Below, piece after piece: positions 1 through 8,611 of a DNA stretch of 64,000 nt. The position numbers and the translations under genes are program-made. Location: positions 34,092 through 98,091 of the IMG/VR virus record IMGVR_UViG_3300028299_000132; one strand, written 5' to 3'. Position 1 is the first letter of the stretch. Each line of letters starts with the position of its first letter. The notes beneath the pieces are model-generated. The model was not told where the DNA came from. It saw only the letters and a program-made list of their open reading frames with translations, and made no database searches. This DNA is from a virus.

Positions 1-1
1 G

Positions 2-259
2 AGATTTAACACCCCAGAAATTCGCTCTGAAATCAAATACAGAGCAGATCAGATTTGTAAAGAATTGAGAGAATCTGACGCGTTGTATGCTTACAGAAAT
101 GTATGTGATAAGACAAACAATACAGATTATATAATTGGCTTACAAATGGGGATACTTGACACGTACTGCGAAGTAATCAAGGGTATGGGTATTATTGTAA
201 ATCAAATTACCATTCTCAAGAAAGGTACTATAGAATCTTCGGGGTTCTTAACACCATAA
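2..259 (+). CDS. Tail sheath-like protein, C-terminal end (partial)
   Basis: The frame is open from the first bases of the window, so this is the 3' end of a longer gene; the TTG at 65 is only an internal codon. The visible 85 residues read RFNTPEIRSEIKYRADQ, then a helical part, then NVCDKTNNTDYI and a final strand GIIVNQITILKKG. Contractile-phage sheath proteins end this way: a helix, a statement about the local element (CDxxTNT) and a closing beta strand that engages the next subunit. The family call is inferred from this C-terminal pattern only; other beta-rich tail proteins remain possible. A strong terminator follows 20 bases downstream, so this is the last gene of its transcript. Confidence 0.45.
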   Translation, partial: RFNTPEIRSEIKYRADQICKELRESDALYAYRNVCDKTNNTDYIIGLQMGILDTYCEVIKGMGIIVNQITILKKGTIESSGFLTP

Positions 260-279
260 CCTATCTAATTAATTTTACT

Positions 280-312
280 AAAAAAGGGAACAGAAATGTT
301 CCCTTTTTTTAT
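280..312 (+). terminator. Rho-independent terminator
   Basis: Perfect stem AAAAAAGGGAACA / TGTTCCCTTTTTT with a GAAA tetraloop, ending in a T run. It closes the sheath-like gene; the flanking A run means it could also work on the other strand. Confidence 0.9.
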
Positions 313-330
313 TTTTAGACCTGTTCATTT

Positions 331-356
331 TTATATATAGGAGTAAAAGATACTCC
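331..356 (+). promoter_or_regulatory. TATATA box and leader hairpin of the homing endonuclease gene
   Basis: TTATATATAG at 331-340 is directly followed by a hairpin, GGAGTA (340-345), loop AAAGA, TACTCC (351-356), and the ATG is at 359. The only GGAG in the leader is in the stem. The layout recalls T4 I-TevI, where a late promoter sits inside a hairpin that hides the ribosome site in early read-through RNA. Function here is inference. Confidence 0.4.
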
Positions 357-358
357 AT

Positions 359-2179
359 ATGAATGCTATAGAATTAATAAAAGAAAAGAATAATCGTGGT
401 GGAATAATGTACAATGAAAGATATCTTATGAAAAATTATCTAGATATCTATGAGTTAATAATAAGTTTTTGTAATAAAAATAATTTAGATGATATTTCAT
501 TTAATAGAAAAGTTTATCATTTTGTTAATGACATAAAAGAGAAAAATATAAAGTGTTCTAATCCTTTTTGTGATAATTATGTAGAATTTAAAAATTCTAA
601 TATTGGTTACAGACGATATTGTTCAAATAAATGCGTTGGTAGTGATCCAAAAATTATAAAAATAAAAGAGAAAAAATCTTTAGAAAAATTTGGAACTCGC
701 ACACCAGCTGAATCAGATATAATTAAGGAAAAAATTATAAAAACTAATTTGGAAAAATATGGAAGGAAAGTTCCGATACCAATAAATGAAATAAATAAAA
801 AGTTACAAGAAAAATATAATGTTGAAAATATCTCACAAATAGATTATATAAAAAATAAAGTAAAAGAAACAAAATTATTAAAATATGGTGATTCTGGATA
901 TAATAATTATGAACAAATAAAAAAGACCAATAAAGAAAGATATGGATATGAGTGTTCTTTTCAGAATGAATTAGTTAAAGAAAAAATAAAGAAAAAATTT
1001 CTTATAAAGTATGGTTATGAACATCCTTCTAAGAATGATATAATAAAACAAAAAACGAAGGAGACAATGTTGAAATTATATAATTGTGAAAATCCTTCAC
1101 AATCAGATTATATTCAAAAAATAAAAAGGATTAATAAAATAAATAAAACTTTAAAAAGATATGATTATTTAAATATCATTGATGTTGATTATGATAATAA
1201 AATATTTAAATTTGAATGTGTTAAAGGACATAAATATGAAATTTCTTTTGAATTGTTTCAAAATAGAAAAAGAATAGATACGGAATTATGTATTAAATGT
1301 AATCCAATAAAGTCAAATAGTGGGCAAGAAATTCAGTTACAAGATTATATAAAGTCTAATTATGATGGAAAAATAAGTTTAAATGATAGAAATATTGTTG
1401 GTAAAGAATTAGATATTTACATTCCTGGACTTAAACTAGCGTTTGAATTTAATGGTATTTATTGGCATAATGAATTATATAAATCCCCTAATTATCATTT
1501 AAAAAAGACAGATCTGTGTGAAGAAAAAGGAATACAACTAATACATATATATCAAGATGATTGGATTTATAAAAACGATATTGTTAAATCAATGATATTA
1601 AATAAGTTAGGAAAAACCGAAAATAAAATTTATGCCCGTAAAACAGAAATTCGTGAAATAACTGATAATAAATTAATCAGAGAGTTTTTAGAAAAAAATC
1701 ATATTCAAGGATTTATTGGAAGTAAAATAAAATTAGGATTATTTTATAATGAAGAATTAGTTAGTTTAATGATTTTTGGTAATTTAAGAAAAAATTTAGG
1801 AACAATTAAAAATGAGAACCATTATGAATTATTGAGATTTTGTTCCAAATTAAATACAAATGTTGTTGGTGGGGCTAATAAATTATTTAAGTATTTTATT
1901 AATGAATATAAACCAGAATCTGTAATAAGTTACGCGAATCGTTCATGGACTAAAACTGATGATAATCTATATCTAAATTTAGGATTTAATTTTGTTCATA
2001 AAACACAATCAAATTATCATTATGTAGTTGATGGAGTCAGAAGAAACAGATTTTTATATAGAAAGGATGTTTTGATTAAAGAAGGATATTCTCCAGATAA
2101 AACAGAAAGAGATATTATGTTTGAGAGAGAAATTTATAGAATTTATGATAGTGGGTGTTTGAAATTTGAATTTATTTAA
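359..2179 (+). CDS. Free-standing homing endonuclease with Vsr/PD-(D/E)XK-like core
   Basis: 606 residues. The N-terminal third has a CxxxC...CSNKC zinc-like site (about residues 62-90), followed by at least five repeats of the form K-x3-LEKYG-x4-SQSDYIKEK (about 100-260), a DNA-contact repeat seen in many phage homing endonucleases. A core at about 325-405 carries KELDIYIPGLKLAFEFNGIYWH and then KTDLCEEKGIQLIHIYQDDW, the arrangement of Vsr-like/PD-(D/E)XK homing nucleases such as I-Bth0305I. The last 190 residues (ARKTEIREI to the end) look like a separate globular domain, perhaps acetyltransferase-like. It stands alone between the sheath gene and the leftward operons, as expected for a mobile endonuclease gene; no intron is evident. 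Confidence 0.75.
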   Translation: MNAIELIKEKNNRGGIMYNERYLMKNYLDIYELIISFCNKNNLDDISFNRKVYHFVNDIKEKNIKCSNPFCDNYVEFKNSNIGYRRYCSNKCVGSDPKIIKIKEKKSLEKFGTRTPAESDIIKEKIIKTNLEKYGRKVPIPINEINKKLQEKYNVENISQIDYIKNKVKETKLLKYGDSGYNNYEQIKKTNKERYGYECSFQNELVKEKIKKKFLIKYGYEHPSKNDIIKQKTKETMLKLYNCENPSQSDYIQKIKRINKINKTLKRYDYLNIIDVDYDNKIFKFECVKGHKYEISFELFQNRKRIDTELCIKCNPIKSNSGQEIQLQDYIKSNYDGKISLNDRNIVGKELDIYIPGLKLAFEFNGIYWHNELYKSPNYHLKKTDLCEEKGIQLIHIYQDDWIYKNDIVKSMILNKLGKTENKIYARKTEIREITDNKLIREFLEKNHIQGFIGSKIKLGLFYNEELVSLMIFGNLRKNLGTIKNENHYELLRFCSKLNTNVVGGANKLFKYFINEYKPESVISYANRSWTKTDDNLYLNLGFNFVHKTQSNYHYVVDGVRRNRFLYRKDVLIKEGYSPDKTERDIMFEREIYRIYDSGCLKFEFI

Positions 2180-3275
2180 TTATTTCATTTTTAAACTCAT
2201 TTTTTAATTTCAAAAATATTTTAAATATTTTTATTTCCGAATCATTTAATTTTGTGTCTGTCCAATATCCAGGGTGTTTTTGAATTGTTGAATCATCTAG
2301 TTTCTTTTTGAAATCTATAAGCGTATGTACATTATTTTCACCAGTATTTCGGTCACTAGTCAAAATTATATCATTATAATCAATCATAAGAAATGTATAC
2401 CCATCTTGTATTTGTTTAAATTCAGCTATATATGAATTATTTTTTATTTTTTTATTTAAAATAACAACCCAGAAATACCCATCTATGATATGTTGGTTGT
2501 ATATTTTCTCAGATATAGTACACCAGTATGGGTATTTTATTATATTCATTGATTCATAAGTGAATGGTTGATAAATCAACCATTCATCATCTTCATAATA
2601 TATTTTTATATCATTTGATTTTTTTAATTTTGATATATTATCTGCACTTATTAATGATTCAGTGCCTCTAACATATTTTATCCATTCTTTAGGAGTCTCA
2701 AACATAGATATTTTACCTCTCAATAGACCAATATCTATATTATCAATAAATCTTTTTTTATCAAATCGTCCAGGATTAAATAGAACATTTCTAAGATTAA
2801 AAAAATTATCTTTCTTCCTATCCTTTAATTCTTTTTTTAAAAATCCAGGAGCCCATTTATCTATAAATTTATTTGTATCTATATCTTTTTTAATGTTGTT
2901 TATATCTATTATAAGAGAAGAATGATAATTATCTATCTGTTTAATATATTTATCTATGTCTATTTTAATATTGTGATTAACAATTAAATCAATACACCTC
3001 ATTATGTTATCTAATATAGATTTCTTATCTCTTCCATTACGATTATATAATTCTAGATATAATAATCTAGTGAACAAATATAAATATCCAAGTTTACCTA
3101 AAGATTTTAAATTATTTTTTATTATTGAGTATATTTCTAAAAAATTCTTCCATTCCTCATCTGTTTGTAAATACCTACCCTCCATCCCACCGTGTTTTGA
3201 TGTCCCTTTAGGTCTATTATTTACAAATTTTTCAGCTTGCTGTAAATTTTCAAATATTTTATAATCTTTTATCAT
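2172..3275 (-). CDS. Unknown 367-residue protein, possible head tag
   Basis: Starts MIKDYKIFENL, where IFE could fit the (L/I)-x-E head-tag rule, though the match is weak. The middle is lysine- and asparagine-rich helical sequence. The C-terminal half has an aromatic segment (DEWLIYQPFTYES, then YPYWCTIS, then GYFWVVILNKK) that resembles the W-x-C-T element of 32487-33236, so the two may share a domain. No catalytic motif is recognised. Its start codon overlaps the stop of the upstream histidine kinase gene (ATGA), so the two are translationally coupled; its 3' end overlaps the end of the convergent endonuclease gene by 8 bases. Confidence 0.7.
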   Translation of the reverse strand: MIKDYKIFENLQQAEKFVNNRPKGTSKHGGMEGRYLQTDEEWKNFLEIYSIIKNNLKSLGKLGYLYLFTRLLYLELYNRNGRDKKSILDNIMRCIDLIVNHNIKIDIDKYIKQIDNYHSSLIIDINNIKKDIDTNKFIDKWAPGFLKKELKDRKKDNFFNLRNVLFNPGRFDKKRFIDNIDIGLLRGKISMFETPKEWIKYVRGTESLISADNISKLKKSNDIKIYYEDDEWLIYQPFTYESMNIIKYPYWCTISEKIYNQHIIDGYFWVVILNKKIKNNSYIAEFKQIQDGYTFLMIDYNDIILTSDRNTGENNVHTLIDFKKKLDDSTIQKHPGYWTDTKLNDSEIKIFKIFLKLKNEFKNEIIK

Positions 3276-4504
3276 AGATATTTAGACATTAATTTTAATA
3301 GTTCTCCTCTATTTATTGGTTTTGATATGTACTCATTACATCCTAATTTCATCATACGGTCTTTATCATCCATGTACGCGAACGCGGATTGAACTATGAT
3401 TGGTATATTATTTTTATTACCCCTTATTATTTCTATGATTTTATCACCATCAATATCTGGTAATCTTATATCTAACAATAATAAATCATATTTTTTATTT
3501 TTTACCATTTCTAAACATTCCTTTCCTGTTTTAGCCCAATCTAAATTACATAATGTTGAATGTAATATTTCTCGTATTAGATTAAAATTATCTTTTATAT
3601 CCTCAGTAATAAGTATTTCTTTATGGATAAAATCATAATCAATTAACTTTTCAGATTTTTCTATTTTTTCCTCACTTACTTCAACTGGTAAAATAAAATA
3701 AAATTCTGTTCCTTTATTTAGTTCTGATTTTACATAAATTTTTCCACCAAGTAATTCTATTATTCCTTTTGATATTGATAATCCAAGTCCAGTTCCTTTT
3801 AAATATTCTTTTCTATTAACTTGGTAAAATCTATTAAAAATTTCTTCTTGATCTTCTTCACTTATACCAATCCCAGTGTCTTTAACATAGAATTTTATAT
3901 TATTATTTTCTACAATTTCACATCCATATTCAATAAATCCTTTATCCGTGAATTTTATTGAATTACTTATTAGATTATCAATCACTTGTTTTAATCTAGT
4001 TCTATCTGAAATAATATTACAATCATCTAAATCTTCTGGTAAATAATATAATAATTTTATTTTTTTATTTAGTAATTTTTGATTTATTGAAAACGATTCA
4101 TATATTTCTTCAATTAAATTATATAAAGAAAATGATATTTTTTCTAATCTTAACTCACCGACTTCTATTTTAGAAAAATCAATTATATCATTTATTAATG
4201 ACATTAATTGACTCCCATTTTTATTTATAACATCTAGATATTTTTTTATTTGTTGTTCATTGAATCCATTTGTTGTTAATAATTCAGAAAATCCTATTAT
4301 ACTATTCATAGGAGTTCTTATTTCATGACTCATATTCGCTAAGAACATTGATTTGAGTCTATCGGATTTTTCAGCTTTTTCTTTTTCTTCTTTTAATCTT
4401 TCGTTTTTCTCTGTTAACTCCTTAATAATTTCTCTTAACTCTAATTCTAATTCTCTAATCTCATTTTCTTTCTTATGTTCAAGAAATTCTTTACCATTAG
4501 CCAT
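3272..4504 (-). CDS. Soluble hybrid histidine kinase (HisKA-HATPase-receiver)
   Basis: 410 residues. Residues 8-50 are a charged coiled coil with no membrane segment. The HisKA phospho-acceptor is MSHEIRTP with His60. The HATPase_c domain shows the N box (NLISNSIKF), G1 (DTGIGI), F box (FNRFYQ) and G2 (GTGLGLSISKGIIELLGG). A receiver domain follows (EILITEDIKDN, LLLLDIRLPDIDG with the phospho-acceptor Asp, QSAFA, YISKPI). All key residues are present, so an active His-Asp phosphorelay is likely. It lacks any sensor domain or output domain. Two-component kinases are common in Bacteroidota but very rare in phages. It could rewire host signalling or be a recent host acquisition; base composition looks like its neighbours. 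Confidence 0.92.
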   Translation of the reverse strand: MANGKEFLEHKKENEIRELELELREIIKELTEKNERLKEEKEKAEKSDRLKSMFLANMSHEIRTPMNSIIGFSELLTTNGFNEQQIKKYLDVINKNGSQLMSLINDIIDFSKIEVGELRLEKISFSLYNLIEEIYESFSINQKLLNKKIKLLYYLPEDLDDCNIISDRTRLKQVIDNLISNSIKFTDKGFIEYGCEIVENNNIKFYVKDTGIGISEEDQEEIFNRFYQVNRKEYLKGTGLGLSISKGIIELLGGKIYVKSELNKGTEFYFILPVEVSEEKIEKSEKLIDYDFIHKEILITEDIKDNFNLIREILHSTLCNLDWAKTGKECLEMVKNKKYDLLLLDIRLPDIDGDKIIEIIRGNKNNIPIIVQSAFAYMDDKDRMMKLGCNEYISKPINRGELLKLMSKYL

Positions 4505-4518
4505 TTTAATAATTTTTT

Positions 4519-4773
4519 TTATCTAATATTCCAATTTTGAGGTAATATTTCTAATTTTCCCATTTCTTTAGCTCTTTTTACAATCCATCTTTTAGTTTTG
4601 TCTGGATCTTTCGCTCTACCCCAAGATTTAATCGCGTTTTTCAAATCTTGGACTGTTACAATAGGAAAACTTCCATCTTTCATCGCTTTTCCTTTATCAG
4701 CTAAGTCTCCACGTTTTTCTGATGAGAATTTTCTTTCCAATAAATATTCTCCAAATAATTTTAAATGATTCAT
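4519..4773 (-). CDS. Head-tagged small protein with KRGDLA...RAKEMGKLEILPQNW motif
   Basis: 84 residues, starting MNHLKLFGEYLLE (head tag). After it comes SSEKRGDLADKGKAMKDGSFPI, VQDLKNAIKSWGRAKDP and RAKEMGKLEILPQNW. This small domain is widespread in phage and bacterial proteins, where it often sits at the end of head-associated proteins; I know no assigned activity for it. It is compact, basic and helical, consistent with DNA or capsid binding. It lies 14 bases downstream of the kinase start, in the same leftward direction, and upstream of it in transcription order are the small genes of 4783-5781. Confidence 0.75.
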   Translation of the reverse strand: MNHLKLFGEYLLERKFSSEKRGDLADKGKAMKDGSFPIVTVQDLKNAIKSWGRAKDPDKTKRWIVKRAKEMGKLEILPQNWNIR

Positions 4774-4782
4774 TTTAATTTA

Positions 4783-4950
4783 TTATTTTTTAATAAATTC
4801 AACAGATATATTACCTGTATCGTAATCAATGTCAGTTATAACCGCGTCTAGGAGAGTATCACCTTCCTTATATTTTATTTCTTGATCAATTTCGTAATCA
4901 TCCACGACATAATCATCTGGATCTAGAATTTTTACATTCATATATTTCAT
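4783..4950 (-). CDS. Small acidic hypothetical protein (55 aa)
   Basis: Short gene: MKYMNVKILDPDDYVVDDYEI, then KEGDTLLDAVITDIDYDTG and a final strand ISVEFIKK. The leader is not a convincing head tag because it runs directly into a beta-type sequence. A small beta-barrel (SH3-like) fold is plausible from the alternating strands. The start codon overlaps the stop of the upstream gene by one base, showing operon coupling. No function recognised. Confidence 0.65.
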   Translation of the reverse strand: MKYMNVKILDPDDYVVDDYEIDQEIKYKEGDTLLDAVITDIDYDTGNISVEFIKK

Positions 4951-5303
4951 TAACCTCTAATGTTTTTTAATAATCCATTCATTGAACTTCCAAAAAACGC
5001 TGCTGGATCAACTTGTTCAATTGGTTCATTTGTAGCTCTAACTGGTTTATGAGAGTTCATAGAATAAGGACTTGTTTTGAAATCTCCATAATAATCATAT
5101 TTACTAGTTTTTTGACCATTTCTCATTATTTCAATATTATGAGAAAAATGTTGTTCCATCAAACTTGTATCATCCTGTATAACAGTTGGTTGTGTTGGTT
5201 CAACATTTTGAAAACTATTTACCTGATTATCAAAATATTGACTTAACGCTTCGTGTTCACTATTTCGTCTAGTTATCTTAAAATTTCCCATTATTCTCTC
5301 CAT
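4950..5303 (-). CDS. Hypothetical protein, Q/N-rich (117 aa)
   Basis: Polar, apparently extended protein (SQYFDNQVNSFQNVEPTQP, YDYYGDFKTSPYSMNSHKP) with no predicted catalytic site, membrane segment or head tag. The start could be the first ATG or MGNFKITRR four codons later; the second gives a better fit to the gap after the upstream stop. It lies between two small genes with single-base spacings, so it belongs to the same leftward transcript. Confidence 0.6.
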   Translation of the reverse strand: MERIMGNFKITRRNSEHEALSQYFDNQVNSFQNVEPTQPTVIQDDTSLMEQHFSHNIEIMRNGQKTSKYDYYGDFKTSPYSMNSHKPVRATNEPIEQVDPAAFFGSSMNGLLKNIRG

Positions 5304-5304
5304 A

Positions 5305-5781
5305 TTATCCTCTTGTATTTTGTATAATAAGTTTTATCATATCTAGTCTAATATCATCTGTACACCAGTATCCTAACTCTTCATTATAGTCCAATTCTAT
5401 AAAGTATGAGGTAATCATATCATATTCCTGAAATGTGATTTTTATTATCTCTCCACTAGGAATAAACAACAAATCTATAAAATCATCATTTTTCATTTTC
5501 TTTTTCATATTTTTACCATTACGATAAATTGACTCAAATATACTATTATTTTCCCTATATTTCAATTCTTTTGTGAATATTTCTATGAGATTTTTCCCAC
5601 GATTCTTACCATATACTTTAATATGTTTTTGAACATACGGAATGAGATTATTTAACTGACTATTTGTTATATTTTTTAATTTTATTCTTCTACCTTCTTT
5701 GGTTGACCAAACAAAATCATTTCTCAATTTAAGGAATTTATCATCAAAATCTATATCTTCAAATAATTTTAAATATTTCAT
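5305..5781 (-). CDS. Head-tagged protein with C-terminal PSGE domain
   Basis: 158 residues. Begins MKYLKLFEDIDFDDKFLKL, a full head tag with the first part of the acidic segment. The C-terminal 55 residues (DLLFIPSGEIIKITFQEYDMI...YFIELDYNEELGYW) match the small domain that makes up the five tandem genes at 7423-8823: xPSGE[IV]hxh, a short helix, then a strand with aromatic residues. So this protein is a fusion of a tagged basic middle part and a PSGE domain. Function of the PSGE domain is unknown. Confidence 0.75.
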   Translation of the reverse strand: MKYLKLFEDIDFDDKFLKLRNDFVWSTKEGRRIKLKNITNSQLNNLIPYVQKHIKVYGKNRGKNLIEIFTKELKYRENNSIFESIYRNGKNMKKKMKNDDFIDLLFIPSGEIIKITFQEYDMITSYFIELDYNEELGYWCTDDIRLDMIKLIIQNTRG

Positions 5782-5785
5782 ATTC

Positions 5786-6751
5786 TTATTTTACAATTTT
5801 TAAAAATAGATCAAATTTTATTTCCTTTCTACCATCTTTAGTATAACTTCCCGAACTTGGTGAATAGTATCCACCAATAGTATAATTATAATTAATATCC
5901 CAATTCCCCCATTTTATTGATTGTAATACCCTCTTATTTTTTTCTGTTACTTTAATACACCAATTTTGTGGTACTTTTGGTTTTGGTTCTTCTTCTTCAT
6001 ATTCCCAATCATTTTCATCAAAATCTATACTTTCCTTTATATTACCAATTACTGTAATTCTATCATCTCCTATTAATGATATATTATCCCCACTATTGAC
6101 AACTTTACAGAATTCTATTCTAGGATAATCGTAGTTATTGTATTCTGGTACTAATGATGGCACCTTAAATTCTTTGACAGAAATCTTTCTCCATGATTTA
6201 TATATCTTCTCCTCTTTTTTATATTCATATACATGTATTTTTTTACCACTTATATTATCATTTAACCAGTTTATAAATTTGTGAATATCTTTACCTACGT
6301 GTTCATATAATTCATATAATATAAATTCCTCTTTATCAAATGGTTCCTCATCTTCATAATCCCAATCATCAAAGTCAATTGATTCAGTTATTACTTTTTG
6401 AAAATAATCATCCATTTTTTCATCATCTTCAACAAAAAATTTCCATCCAGAGTGAGGTAGTTCTATTTTTCCCCTAAAAAAATACACTGTAACCTTCTGA
6501 TGTGGATGATTCTTCCTAGTTCTATTAGAAGTATAGGCATCAGTATAGACACCAGTTTTATCTTTTCTTATTCTTTCAATCTTTAATTCTTCACCAACAT
6601 CAAATTCTGACGCGAATCTAAATACGGGGTGTTCATAAGACTTTATACATCTGACTATATCACCAGCTTTAAACTTATCTCCAATTGTTTCTGGTTCATT
6701 TTCCCAATCAAAATCAAAATCTATTTCTTCGTATAATTTAATATATTTCAT
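5786..6751 (-). CDS. Head-tagged protein with three acidic IDFD/EEP modules
   Basis: 321 residues. Begins MKYIKLYEEIDFDFDWENEPE. The same acidic-aromatic segment returns at about 135 (ITESIDFDDWDYEDEEPFDK) and about 245 (IKESIDFDENDWEYEEEEPKP). Between them are beta-rich modules: residues 25-125 (GDKFKAGDIVRCIKSYEHP) look like an SH3-type fold, and 255-321 end in SGSYTKDGRKEIKFDLFLKI. The recurring E-S-IDFD junctions suggest a polyprotein or three fused cargo units, each starting with a possible protease site. A TATATA box lies just upstream. Confidence 0.75.
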   Translation of the reverse strand: MKYIKLYEEIDFDFDWENEPETIGDKFKAGDIVRCIKSYEHPVFRFASEFDVGEELKIERIRKDKTGVYTDAYTSNRTRKNHPHQKVTVYFFRGKIELPHSGWKFFVEDDEKMDDYFQKVITESIDFDDWDYEDEEPFDKEEFILYELYEHVGKDIHKFINWLNDNISGKKIHVYEYKKEEKIYKSWRKISVKEFKVPSLVPEYNNYDYPRIEFCKVVNSGDNISLIGDDRITVIGNIKESIDFDENDWEYEEEEPKPKVPQNWCIKVTEKNKRVLQSIKWGNWDINYNYTIGGYYSPSSGSYTKDGRKEIKFDLFLKIVK

Positions 6752-6816
6752 AGTACAGTTATATATTTAATTTTAATCTCCGTTTTTTAATATATATCAA
6801 AAAACAATATGTATTT

Positions 6817-7437
6817 ATGAATGACGATGAATTAAAGAAAATTAAACTAACAACAAATATTGAAAATCTAAAACAGACAATTAAAGACTTAAAGGATGAG
6901 AGTTCAATGAATATTAATGATTTGATACCAAATAACATATTACCTGGATTAAATATAGAGATATATGATTATGATAAAGATATTGAGTTAATAAAAGAGG
7001 AGTCAGAGGAGACTTTAGAATGTATATCTAGTTTATATTTAAATGATGAAACAATGATGAATAAGAATATAAATCGACTGATAAAAAATGATGCAGATGA
7101 AATAGGTGATATAAAATTTTCATTGTCTTGTGCGAAACGAGGTTTAATAAATTGTATGACACAACTAGACTCTGGTTCGAATGACCCTGAAATGCATAAC
7201 GCTGTTAATTCATACCAAAAAGAAATCAGAGAGTCAAATAAAACAATTCATGATTTATTAAATAAAATGAAGATATTTTATAAAGATTTAAGGGATGAAT
7301 TAAAAACCGATAATAATATAAATGTTGGTAAAGAACTTTTGGATTATGATGGTGATGATTTAAAAATTGTTGATAAATCAGAGATGAATAGATTAATAGA
7401 ACAATATAAAAAAGATCCAACTCTACTTAAAGAATAA
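6817..7437 (+). CDS. Helical hypothetical protein (206 aa)
   Basis: Acidic, almost wholly helical protein with heptad-like stretches (NIENLKQTIKDLKDESS; NSYQKEIRESNKTIHDLLNKM). Two cysteines (LSCAKRGLINC) but no metal site. Size and helical design would suit a small terminase subunit or a scaffold-like protein, but nothing in the sequence proves this. It has its own upstream TATATA element (AATATATATC, near 6790) and is the only rightward gene between 2.2 and 15 kb. It ends convergently with, and overlaps by 15 bases, the PSGE gene at 7423. Confidence 0.7.
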   Translation: MNDDELKKIKLTTNIENLKQTIKDLKDESSMNINDLIPNNILPGLNIEIYDYDKDIELIKEESEETLECISSLYLNDETMMNKNINRLIKNDADEIGDIKFSLSCAKRGLINCMTQLDSGSNDPEMHNAVNSYQKEIRESNKTIHDLLNKMKIFYKDLRDELKTDNNINVGKELLDYDGDDLKIVDKSEMNRLIEQYKKDPTLLKE

Positions 7438-7653
7438 TTCCGTTAATATATTCATTATTTTTTCTCTGTCTTTATCTTCATAAAAATATGAATATATTGG
7501 AATATATTTAATATTCATATAATCTTCCGAGAACGCTACAAAATAAACTAATTTTTCTTGTTTTAGATTATATAATTCAAAATCAGTGATTTCTAATATT
7601 TCTCCACTAGGATATCCAACTAAATCTAATATTTTTTTATTTGATTTCTTCAT
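7423..7653 (-). CDS. PSGE-family small protein 1
   Basis: 76 residues: DLVGYPSGEILEITDFELYNLKQEKLVYFVAFSED, then YMNIKYIPIYSYFYEDKDREKI. It is the last of five tandem paralogues. The shared pattern is hG-x-PSG-[EQ]-[IV]-x3, a helix with a Leu, then a strand ending in an aromatic pair. It overlaps the upstream gene by 17 bases. It ends in TAG, one of few TAG stops in the window; if TAG were read as an amino acid it would gain ten residues before a TAA. Confidence 0.7.
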   Translation of the reverse strand: MKKSNKKILDLVGYPSGEILEITDFELYNLKQEKLVYFVAFSEDYMNIKYIPIYSYFYEDKDREKIMNILTELFFK

Positions 7654-8059
7654 TTACATCCCTAACCTTTTCTATATCATCTTTTATATATACACCATCA
7701 GTACCTCTGAATTTAACCATATATAATATATCACTAGGACTATATATCTTACTTAAATTTCTTCCATTAATTAACTGTCCATCATATTCAATAATATCAA
7801 CTACCTCTCCAACTTTTCCTATTTTCTTGATTCTTACAACAGTACCTTTTTTAATTTCATATAATATTTCTATTATTTCATCATAATCTTCATCATTAAA
7901 TTCCCAATATTCCCCCTCCATACCTACATCGTAATTGATGTTAATATATGGTAATAATATATAAGCTTCATCATTTGTTATTGTTATTATTTGACCACTT
8001 GGTAGTCCAACCAAGATATCATCTTCAAATCTATCATATCTATTTGGATCATAATGCAT
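7637..8059 (-). CDS. PSGE-family protein 2 with extra C-terminal domain
   Basis: 140 residues. The N-terminal half has DILVGLPSGQIITITNDEAYILLPYININYDV, the family motif with Gln in place of Glu. The second half (KKGTVVRIKKIGKVGEVVDIIEYDGQLING) is an SH3/KOW-like beta domain that also resembles the added domain of paralogue 3. Gene overlaps on both sides (17 and 11 bases) show tight coupling. Function unknown. Confidence 0.7.
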   Translation of the reverse strand: MHYDPNRYDRFEDDILVGLPSGQIITITNDEAYILLPYININYDVGMEGEYWEFNDEDYDEIIEILYEIKKGTVVRIKKIGKVGEVVDIIEYDGQLINGRNLSKIYSPSDILYMVKFRGTDGVYIKDDIEKVRDVNEEIK

Positions 8060-8453
8060 CTTGCACTAAAAATATTTTTTGATTATTTAAGTTCCCTTTC
8101 AATAGATTTTCTAGATTGACATAAATCTGTAATTCGAATTCTATACGATTATCACCAAATGTTACAGCGTAACCATCTTTTCCTAACGAACTCGCTATCA
8201 CTCCAGTTATTCTACCATATCCATGTAATTGATGAAAGATTTTATCTCCTATTTTAATATTGTAAAAAATCATACTCTTTATATCCTCCCTCAAATCATC
8301 TCTAAATACATAAGAATCTATTTTTACACCATTAAAATATTCTAAATATTTAACAAATTTTACAAGTACTAAATCATATAAAGACGATTCTCTACATTTC
8401 AAAACCTCTCCACTAGGAATTCCAACGATATCAGTAATTGGCCCTCTTTTCAT
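8049..8453 (-). CDS. PSGE-family protein 3 with extra SH3-like domain
   Basis: 134 residues. ITDIVGIPSGEVLKCRESSLYDLVLVKFVKYLEYF carries the family motif. The C-terminal half (KIGDKIFHQLHGYGRITGVIASSLGKDGYAVTFGDNRIEFELQIYVN) has the pattern of UvrD/CarD-type Tudor/SH3 domains (GD.V.H..hG.G.V), which bind nucleic acid-bound proteins. It overlaps its upstream neighbour as ATGA. Confidence 0.7.
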   Translation of the reverse strand: MKRGPITDIVGIPSGEVLKCRESSLYDLVLVKFVKYLEYFNGVKIDSYVFRDDLREDIKSMIFYNIKIGDKIFHQLHGYGRITGVIASSLGKDGYAVTFGDNRIEFELQIYVNLENLLKGNLNNQKIFLVQDAL

Positions 8454-8611
8454 AAACTAACTTGTCGTATTATATTTTTATTTGTGTCTTTATAAATAAA
8501 ACATTCAAATTCAAAACTCCAATATACTAATTTTCTTTTTAATAAAAAATCTGCACTAGCTTTTTCTTTTTTCATAACCTCACCACTTGGGTATCCATAT
8601 ATTTCAATCAT
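8450..8611 (-). CDS. PSGE-family small protein 4 (53 aa)
   Basis: A minimal family member: MIEIYGYPSGEVMKKEKASADFLLKRKLVYWSFEFECFIYKD and a short tail. It has start-stop overlaps on both sides (ATGA downstream at 8450-8453, and a 4-base overlap with the upstream gene at 8608-8611), which supports it as a real gene despite its size. The short length shows that the domain itself is only about 45 residues. Confidence 0.7.
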   Translation of the reverse strand: MIEIYGYPSGEVMKKEKASADFLLKRKLVYWSFEFECFIYKDTNKNIIRQVSL

